DNA from: an uncultured Prevotella sp.
Lineage (GTDB): Bacteria > Bacteroidota > Bacteroidia > Bacteroidales > Bacteroidaceae
Reading direction: 5' to 3'
DNA: 41,821 bases
NCBI GenBank assembly: GCA_946998205.1
Contig: CAMPYJ010000022.1
Span: 1 to 41,821, forward strand
A model generated the notes under the pieces. The model was not told where the DNA came from, ran no database searches, and saw only the letters and a list, made by a program, of their open reading frames with translations. Position numbers and translations under genes: made by a program. Positions 35,605 through 41,821 of the stretch are shown here, one piece after another (the stretch's first letter is position 1; each line of letters starts with the position of its first letter).

Positions 35605-38600
35605 TTAAAAAGCTAAAGTTAGACCGAATGTGTACGAAGACATAACGGGATAGTAAGAACCATAGTTGTTAGTATTCTCTGGATCCCATCCCTTGCGATA
35701 GCTATCAAATGAGAATGGGTTGTCCAGAGAGATGTATGCACGCATACAGCTAATGCCGACCTTGCTTATGATATTCTTAGGCAGCTTGTAACCAAACTGT
35801 ATGTTGCGCACCTTTACGAACGATGCGTTGAGAATCCAGAAGTCGGACAACAAAGTGTTGTTGCTACCTGCATTAGACATAATCTCAAGGCGAGGATACT
35901 TAGGATGGCGGTTTGTTTGGTTCATATTCCAGCACTCCTCCATCTGCCACTTCTGGATATTGCCTTCCTGGAAAAAAGCAAAACCTGCCCACTCGTTAAG
36001 ACGGCCCTTAACACCAGCTACACCCTGCAAGAGCACACTGAAGTCGAAGCCTTTATAGTCGCCGCCAAAGCTAAGACCTAAGTTGTACTTAGGAATAGAC
36101 GAACCAAGATAGGTCATATCCTTAGGTGTAACCTTGTTGTCGCCATCGAGGTCAACATAGCGGATGTCACCAGCCTTCGAACCCTTGGCAATAGCACTCT
36201 GGTCGTACCACTCGCCAACTTCCTCGTCAGTAAGGAACACACCATCAGTCTTGTAGCCATAGTACATCTGCATTGGGTAGCCAATGAAGAGGTTGCTACC
36301 ATTACCAACCATGCCGTTAGCCTGTGTAACGTTACCCATACCAAGTGTTAGCACCTTGTTCTTGATGATAGAGAAGTTTCCGTTTACCCAGTAGTTGAAT
36401 GCGCCTACTTTGTCGCGATAGCCTACTTCAAACTCCCAACCCTTGTTTTCTACAGCACCGGTGTTGACCTGCGATACGCTAAGACCGAAGATAGAAGAGT
36501 AGCTTGCCGATGGTTTATAGAGCACGTCGGTGGTCTTGCGATAGAAGTAAGTTGCGTTTAAGGTGAGTCGGTTCTGGAAGAATCCAGTCTCAATACCAAT
36601 ATCAGATGTATATGTCTTCTCCCACTTAAGGTTAGGATCTACATATGTTGTAATGGAAGCACCTGTAGTGTACACGCCACCGAATACATAGTTCTGACTG
36701 CTATCGAGAGTATAAACCGACTGATAAGGATAGTTACCAATATTGTTGTTACCAAGCACACCAGTAGAAGCCCTAATCTTGAGGTTGGTAAACCACTTAG
36801 CAACAGAAGAATCCTTCCAGAACTTCTCCTCGCTAACACGCCAGCCCAAAGCTGCAGATGGGAAGAAACCATACTTAGAGTCGGTTGGGAAGCGTGAAGA
36901 GCCGTCATAACGCATAGTGGCCTCGAAGAGGTAGCACTCATCGTAGTTGTAGGTAAGACGCCCAAAGATAGACAGGATAGCCCAGTCGTAACCACCACCG
37001 AAGTTGGTCTGTCCATCGGCACCACCTGCTGTAAGGTAAGGTATATCGTTAGATGGGAATTTCTGACGATAACCACCTACAGAGCGCTGGTTTTCGTCCT
37101 CCCATGTGTAACCTACAAGCACATCAATGGCATGCTTCTTGGCAATAGTGGTATTATAGTCGGCTGTAGCCTGGAATGTCTTGTACACAGTACGGTACAT
37201 GTCATCGATGAGTGACGACGGACCATTAGCGTGACCATTTACTGTGGCAAACTCGCTACGATAGTGTCTTATGTGCTGCAAAGAGTACTTATAGCCACCG
37301 ATGCCTTTAATTGTTAGTCCCTTAATAGGATTATAAGTAAGGTCAATATTACCACCAAACTTGTCAAAGTCTTGACGATAGAACGAAGCACACTTCTCTG
37401 CCCAAGCCACAGGTGTGCCGCTACCCTTAAGACCTACACCATTAGAGCCGTCGCTCATGTACGAAGGCAGCAATCCTGGATAACGCAGAGCTGCAAGCAT
37501 AATACCTGCGTAGCCACCACTATCAAGCGAGCCAGGAGTAGATGGCTCGTGGCGGTCGCTTGCCATACCATTCAAGCGGATGCCCATAGATAAATCCTTT
37601 GTAATCTTGGCATTGAGGTTGAGACGAGCATTGTACTTGTTGTAATAGTTGTTCTCTAACAAACCATCGTGGTGAAGGTAGCCTGCAGTAGCCATATACT
37701 GTACGCGGTCGTTGCCACCATTTACATTGAGTGTATGTTTTGTAAGGAACGAGTGTCCGCCAAACAACTTGTCGAGATAGTTCTCGTCAACATAGTTGTC
37801 TGGGTCCGAACCATCCTTATATTTCTGTATTTCTTCTGGTTTGTATGTTTCTGTACCAGCTGCTATGTTATAGAACTTTGCATAGTCATACGAGTGCGCC
37901 ATTTCTGGCAGCTCGGCAGCTTTGCTGAAACCGACAGAACCATTGTACGATACCTTTGTACGCCCCTCCTTACCTCGTTTTGTAGTAACGAGCACAACAC
38001 CATTGGCAGCACGCGAACCATAAATGGCAGCCGAAGAAGCATCCTTTAGAACAGAGATGTTTTCGATTTCGTCCGGAGTGATGTCGCTCAACGAGCCAGG
38101 CATACCATCAACAAGTACGAGTGGACTTGGTGTTGCACCGAACGAACCTACACCACGCACACGGATTGTACCACCGTCTTGACCAGGATTACCACTTGTC
38201 TGGGTAATAGTAACACCCGACATTTGACCTGTGAGCATGTTACTGACGTCGCTTGCCGAACGGGTTTCAAGCGATTTAGAGTCAACCGTTCCAATAGAGC
38301 CTATGACATTAACTTTCTTCTGTGAACCGTAACCCACAACTACAAGTTCTTCAAGACTCTGTGCATTTTCCTTCAGAGTTACATTTGTGGTTGCGCCACC
38401 ACTAATCCTTATCTGCTGTGGTACAAACCCTATATATGATACGCTTAATGTAGCATTCTCTTTAGAACAGTTCAGCACAAAGTTACCATCTATATCTGTC
38501 ACAGTACCATTCTTGGTTCCTTGCTCTACAACAGATGCGCCAATAATAGGTTCACCATTATTATCAAGCACACAACCTGCGATTTTATGTTTGCCAGAAC

Positions 38601-38952
38601 CTTGCTGCATGGTCTGTGTAGACTGTACACAACGCTGTTCTCCTTTCACGATAATGATGTGTCTATCCACTATCTTATAGGATAGGGCACCATTACCACT
38701 TAGAATTTGGTTCATGATTTCGCCAAGTGACAGCGACTTCGACTTCAAGTTTACTGTCTTGTTAAGATTGATAGTGTTCTGTGAGAAGTCCACCGACATT
38801 TTGGTCTGCTTCTCAATAGCCTTGATAATTGACGATACCGTAGCCTTGTTCTGAGTCAGATGTATCACCTGATTTTGTCCGAACGTGCTCATCGACATCG
38901 ACAGACAGAGTGCAAGTGTAGCTGCTGTCTTCTTGTTCAATAAGGTCTTCAT
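35605..38952 (-). CDS. SusC-family TonB-dependent receptor with STN domain
   Basis: A 1115-residue outer membrane glycan importer. After the signal peptide (to about residue 25) comes an STN domain (about 28-105, VIHLTQNKATVSSIIKAIEK, LSYKIVDRHIIIVKGE), then a CarboxypepD-like domain (IAGCVLDNNGEPIIGASVVE), the TonB box region ELVVVGYGSQKK, the plug (MLTGQMSGVTITQTSGNPGQ, RGVGSFG, LKDASSAAIYGSRAANGVVL) and the 22-strand barrel ending in SSYTFGLTLAF with terminal Phe. The STN domain is the part that contacts FecR-type anti-sigma factors, fitting the FecR and sigma genes just upstream (32 bp gap). Energy comes from TonB-ExbBD elsewhere. Confidence 0.96.
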   Translation of the reverse strand: MKTLLNKKTAATLALCLSMSMSTFGQNQVIHLTQNKATVSSIIKAIEKQTKMSVDFSQNTINLNKTVNLKSKSLSLGEIMNQILSGNGALSYKIVDRHIIIVKGEQRCVQSTQTMQQGSGKHKIAGCVLDNNGEPIIGASVVEQGTKNGTVTDIDGNFVLNCSKENATLSVSYIGFVPQQIRISGGATTNVTLKENAQSLEELVVVGYGSQKKVNVIGSIGTVDSKSLETRSASDVSNMLTGQMSGVTITQTSGNPGQDGGTIRVRGVGSFGATPSPLVLVDGMPGSLSDITPDEIENISVLKDASSAAIYGSRAANGVVLVTTKRGKEGRTKVSYNGSVGFSKAAELPEMAHSYDYAKFYNIAAGTETYKPEEIQKYKDGSDPDNYVDENYLDKLFGGHSFLTKHTLNVNGGNDRVQYMATAGYLHHDGLLENNYYNKYNARLNLNAKITKDLSMGIRLNGMASDRHEPSTPGSLDSGGYAGIMLAALRYPGLLPSYMSDGSNGVGLKGSGTPVAWAEKCASFYRQDFDKFGGNIDLTYNPIKGLTIKGIGGYKYSLQHIRHYRSEFATVNGHANGPSSLIDDMYRTVYKTFQATADYNTTIAKKHAIDVLVGYTWEDENQRSVGGYRQKFPSNDIPYLTAGGADGQTNFGGGYDWAILSIFGRLTYNYDECYLFEATMRYDGSSRFPTDSKYGFFPSAALGWRVSEEKFWKDSSVAKWFTNLKIRASTGVLGNNNIGNYPYQSVYTLDSSQNYVFGGVYTTGASITTYVDPNLKWEKTYTSDIGIETGFFQNRLTLNATYFYRKTTDVLYKPSASYSSIFGLSVSQVNTGAVENKGWEFEVGYRDKVGAFNYWVNGNFSIIKNKVLTLGMGNVTQANGMVGNGSNLFIGYPMQMYYGYKTDGVFLTDEEVGEWYDQSAIAKGSKAGDIRYVDLDGDNKVTPKDMTYLGSSIPKYNLGLSFGGDYKGFDFSVLLQGVAGVKGRLNEWAGFAFFQEGNIQKWQMEECWNMNQTNRHPKYPRLEIMSNAGSNNTLLSDFWILNASFVKVRNIQFGYKLPKNIISKVGISCMRAYISLDNPFSFDSYRKGWDPENTNNYGSYYPVMSSYTFGLTLAF

Positions 38953-38984
38953 AGATTTATTAGTTTATGTTAACAAAAAAAATA

Positions 38985-39917
38985 TTATTCTGATGTGTGT
39001 TTTTTGTAAAGTCTGACTTTTCGATTATCTATAGTATAGTTTATATCTCCCGATACCATTGACAATACTTTCAGTACGCTATCTATCGATTCTTCCTTTT
39101 TGAAGTTCATCGTATATCGCTTATCCAAATTGACATCCGGGGCGACCGTTATTGATACATCATACTTACGTTCCAATGTCTTTATAATCACCGAAAGTGG
39201 TTGCGATGTAAAGTCAACATTGCCTCCTACCCACGCACCATATGCCATAGCATCTACACTATTCTTGCGCATACTACCATTTCTACGATTGTAAACAACC
39301 TGCTCATTTGGCTTGAGGGTCATAAATTGTTTGTTGTCAAATACTTTCACCAACCCTTCCTCAAGTGTCACAGTGATATTCTCATCATCATTATATGAGT
39401 CAACCGTAAAATGTGTACCAAGAACCTTTACTTTCAGACTGCCCATGTTCACCACAAAAGGATGAACACGGTCTTTTGCTACAGCAAAATGACACTTACC
39501 ATTAACATACACATTGCGATTGTATGAACGACTGCTAAAACGGGCAGGATAGATTATTGTCGTACCAGCATCAAGCTTAACACAAGTATTGTCCGAGAGA
39601 ATCAAACTATCTATCTTACCTTCCGGAACATAATATTGTGTCAACTCTGTCTCTTGTACATGATATTCTGCCGAATAATTCCAAGCAACCAAAGCAGTGA
39701 TAATAGGCACAATAAATAGTGCGGCATATTTCATGACATTTAGCATGCGCAATTTACGACGCTTTGCATGTTTATATGCCGTGCGACGATTGCGGAAAAT
39801 TTCAAGCGCATCCGACATTTCATTTTCTGATATGTCAGATACATCCTTGCTCCACAGACTACGCAACGCATCGTCTTTAATAGAAGTATCTGTATATTTT
39901 GAATTATCTGGTTGCAT
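38985..39917 (-). CDS. FecR-family anti-sigma factor
   Basis: A 310-residue single-pass inner-membrane regulator. The cytoplasmic N-terminal part (about 1-60) binds the sigma factor, and the TM helix is at about 66-84 (MKYAALFIVPIITALVAW). The periplasmic FecR domain (VPEGKIDSLILSDNTCVKLD, VKVLGTHFTVDSYNDDENIT) and the C-terminal DUF4974-like/STN-like domain (PLSVIIKTLERKYDVSITVA, ESIDSVLKVLSMVSGDINYT) follow. It should hold the sigma factor inactive until SusC is loaded. It is positioned between the sigma and susC genes, 53 and 32 bp apart. Confidence 0.94.
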   Translation of the reverse strand: MQPDNSKYTDTSIKDDALRSLWSKDVSDISENEMSDALEIFRNRRTAYKHAKRRKLRMLNVMKYAALFIVPIITALVAWNYSAEYHVQETELTQYYVPEGKIDSLILSDNTCVKLDAGTTIIYPARFSSRSYNRNVYVNGKCHFAVAKDRVHPFVVNMGSLKVKVLGTHFTVDSYNDDENITVTLEEGLVKVFDNKQFMTLKPNEQVVYNRRNGSMRKNSVDAMAYGAWVGGNVDFTSQPLSVIIKTLERKYDVSITVAPDVNLDKRYTMNFKKEESIDSVLKVLSMVSGDINYTIDNRKVRLYKKHTSE

Positions 39918-39970
39918 AATAGATTATGGTTTTCTACTAATAAGAGTAAAAAACCATAAACTACACGTAG

Positions 39971-40537
39971 CTATTTATGGTTAATCAATGTTAACATTAC
40001 AAACAATAACAATAACTGGCGCAAATAGGCAAGCGCAGCAGATATGTGCGTTTCTACAGTACGCTTACTAATGCAAAGACGTTCAGCGATCTCAGCGTTG
40101 CTCAGTCCTTCAACACGACTCATTATAAAGACTCTACGACGTTGCTCAGGCATAGCATCTATCTCGTGAAAAATAAAATCATAAAGTTCCTCGTAACACA
40201 TCTTCATGTCGCCAGAGATATCATTGCCTTGAATGTCACATGCCAATTCGGCATCACAATATACAAGCGACTGCTTCACGCAATGTATAGCTGCATTACG
40301 AGCAGAAATAAAAAGATATTTATCAAGATTTTCTATCTTCAAGAAACGCTCACGCTTTATCCATAGTTCCATAAAAAGATCCTGAACTATATTCTCTGCC
40401 TCACTTTTATCACTACAAAAGCGCATTACAAACTGTAATACCTTAGGATAATATTCCACAAACAATGCATCAAATGCCATCTCATTGCCGTCGGCAAGAG
40501 CTGACATCATAAATGAATTATTTGTGAACTTATCCAT
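39971..40537 (-). CDS. ECF RNA polymerase sigma factor
   Basis: A 188-residue sigma-70-family ECF factor. Region 2 is FDALFVEYYPKVLQFVMRFC and DLFMELWIKRERFLKIENLD, and region 4 is MPEQRRRVFIMSRVEGLSNAEIAERLCISKRTVETHISAA. It probably drives susC-susD-sulfatase after release from FecR. The start codon is at 40535-40537. Only 8 bases upstream lies the 55-bp repeat and then an IS30-family gene on the same strand, so the native promoter seems displaced. Transcription may now start within the IS. Confidence 0.94.
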   Translation of the reverse strand: MDKFTNNSFMMSALADGNEMAFDALFVEYYPKVLQFVMRFCSDKSEAENIVQDLFMELWIKRERFLKIENLDKYLFISARNAAIHCVKQSLVYCDAELACDIQGNDISGDMKMCYEELYDFIFHEIDAMPEQRRRVFIMSRVEGLSNAEIAERLCISKRTVETHISAALAYLRQLLLLFVMLTLINHK

Positions 40538-40545
40538 AACTATAT

Positions 40546-40600
40546 TAACCCGTTGGCGAAATTAATTTAAGTTGATAAACATGAATAAAAAGTTTTACAT
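40546..40600 (-). repeat. 55-bp repeat, inverted copy of 1-55
   Basis: It matches the start of the window at 49 of 55 positions. It lies between the IS30-family transposase stop (40628-40630) and the sigma start codon. It is probably the 3' non-coding end of the IS. No second terminus is visible to confirm this, since the 5' end of the IS runs off the window. Confidence 0.7.
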
Positions 40601-40627
40601 GCGTAGAGTCAACCAGCAAGTGCAAAA

Positions 40628-41762
40628 TTACAAAACGTGTTTGAAGAACTCGCACTTAGGTGTAGAAAAGTTTAATTTTTCTCTCGGTCTTTCGTTCAGT
40701 TTCTTTTGTATCGACATAATTCTCTTGTCTGTGTAATGTTCAAACGAATTCTTTTTCGGTATATACTGCCTGATTAGTTTATGGCTAATTCTATAAATTA
40801 CCACCACACATAGCCATTAAATGTTTGTGAAATACGTTTTGTTATCTTTTGGCTTCTTTTTGGTTCAAAATGTAAGTTCGTTCAGTCGTGTAGCTCGCTA
40901 CACTCCTTCACTCTCTTGCATTTTGACCTCAAAAATAAGCACAAAATCTAACGAAGCTAATTTATAGAACCAGCCTTATTCGTATTCTCAATCGCTCCTT
41001 TTTGCCATGAGCAGTATGGATCAGCGAAGTACGCAGGTACGCCTAAGAACTTGGTAATATCCTTATGTGCAGCAAATTCAGGTCCGTTGTCTGTTGTGAT
41101 GGTCTTCAGACTGTCCTTGTATAGCAGCAGCAGTTTCCTGACCACCTTTGCCAAAGGCTTTGACTGCTTTCCACATGGCAGTTTCTGCATAAGCAGCATA
41201 CTGGTAGACTTCTCCACCAGCGTGAGTATGGCGTGCTGGTCAGGGTCTACTATCAAGTCCATCTCAAAATCTCCGAATCTCTTCCCGTCAACTTCCTTAC
41301 TTCTTTCATGGATGCTCACCCTATCTTTAATTGGAAGATGTTTGCCCTTGAGACGATGCCTGTATTTCATATTATGCCTTGTGTGCTTGGCAAGTTCCCC
41401 TGTCGTGCCATTGTGGATGATGTTATAGATGGACTGATGGGACACCTTTATCTCCTCATTCTTGCGCAAATAACCTGATATTTGTCTTGGAGACCACTGG
41501 TCATTGATGATGTATTCCTTAATTCTCCATACCAATTCGTCGGAGAGTTTGGCGTTCTTTACCGTTCTCTTTCTGCGCTGCATGGCCATGTCGTGCGCCT
41601 TCGTCCAGATATAGTTTCCCGATGGCGTGCCGTTGTTCTTTAGCTCACGACAGATCGCAGCTTCACTCGTGCCCACAATGCTGGCAATTTCTTTTCTCTT
41701 TGTTTTCTTTTGGAGTAAGGCAAAATTTGCGACCTTTGCTCCGAGGTTAATTGATGATACAT
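40628..41762 (-). pseudogene. IS30-family transposase, frameshifted and interrupted by a MITE
   Basis: The gene starts at 41762 with MYHQLTSEQRSQI. A missing base in the A-run at 41722-41725 (T-run on the coding strand) shifts the frame, and adding one T restores QIFALLQKKTKRKEIASIVG. The DDE core follows: GDFEMDLIVDPDQHA (first Asp), TITTDNGPEFAAHKD (second Asp) and DPYCSWQKGAIENTN (Glu). After NTNK the reading is cut by a 193-bp insertion at 40783-40975 and resumes as LIRQYIPKK, then LNERPREKLNFSTP, ending FFKHVL at 40628. With the insert and its duplication removed and one T added, the gene is 939 bp, or 312 residues. It is inactive as it stands. The 5' end of the element lies beyond the window. 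Confidence 0.88.
40783..40975. mobile_element. 193-bp foldback MITE inside the IS30 gene
   Basis: Terminal inverted repeats of 18 bp, GGCTAATTCTATAAATTA (40783-40800) and TAATTTATAGAACCAGCC (40958-40975), match at 16 of 18 positions. A 4-bp target duplication TTAT flanks it (40779-40782 and 40976-40979). Excising element plus one TTAT restores the transposase reading frame ENTNKLIRQY exactly. The interior is also palindromic: GTGTAGC/GCTACAC near the centre (about 40890-40905), CAAAATG/CATTTTG around it and further imperfect pairing outward, so the whole element can fold back. It has no coding capacity. The family of the mobilising transposase is not identified. Confidence 0.88.
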
Positions 41763-41821
41763 ATACAACCTTAATTCCGCAGCATAAATTCTTGTAAGAA
41801 CTCCAAGTGTCTGAGAAACAA

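Noticed and set aside
40957..41676. Intact 239-residue IS30 transposase
   Set aside because: The true gene begins at 41762 with a frameshift and ends at 40628. The apparent stop lies in the inserted MITE.

Overview
The window looks like a chromosomal segment of a Prevotella-like member of the Bacteroidota. The signs are Bacteroidota promoters of the form TTG-N19-21-TAnnTTTG, a SusC/SusD pair with a sulfatase under ECF sigma/FecR control, a DnaK ending in an acidic DADFEEVK-type tail, and several families found mainly in this phylum. Species cannot be fixed from sequence reading alone.

Layout. 1-2.8 kb: a TolC-family efflux protein (minus strand), a transposase remnant and the 3' end of a broken lipoprotein-like gene. 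2.9-4.3 kb: a secreted C1-type aminopeptidase (minus). 4.6-10.4 kb: a four-gene plus-strand operon, dxs-trkA-trkH-manA (isoprenoid precursor, potassium uptake, mannose-6-phosphate isomerase), closed by a hairpin terminator. 10.5-11.0 kb: a 200-bp palindromic repeat and a 22-bp tandem array. 11.0-13.3 kb: a minus-strand three-gene cassette of AAA/ABC-type ATPase, DUF4435 TOPRIM-like protein and two-TM mini-protein, with its own promoter and a leader inverted repeat. It resembles the PARIS anti-phage architecture but is not identical to it. 13.6-17.6 kb: cysK, an OmpR-type response regulator with its histidine kinase, and a GNAT acetyltransferase. 17.5-21.6 kb (minus): nhaD followed by a large envelope protein.

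21.7-24.1 kb is a decaying locus: a 22-bp tandem array, a dead paralogue of the DUF6621-like gene, an acyltransferase broken by one base in a G-run, and the intact DUF6621-like gene. 24.2-29.7 kb: carboxynorspermidine dehydrogenase-type protein, recA, a DUF1186-like protein (minus) and an uncharacterised helical protein. 29.9-31.8 kb: dnaK. From 31.85 kb onward the DNA becomes AT-richer and accessory: a group II intron 3' remnant, then a minus-strand polysaccharide/sulfated-glycan utilisation locus (sigma - FecR - SusC - SusD - Ser-type sulfatase). An IS30-family element sits directly upstream of the sigma gene and is itself broken by a 193-bp palindromic MITE with a 4-bp target duplication.

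How the genes work together: the glycan locus is a self-contained sensing circuit. The SusC has an N-terminal STN domain to signal to FecR and the sigma factor, SusD captures glycan, and the sulfatase removes sulfate. The first 55 bases of the window repeat inverted at 40546-40600, next to the IS30 gene. This suggests that a second IS30 copy lies just left of the window and that the 40-kb segment is flanked by inverted IS copies.
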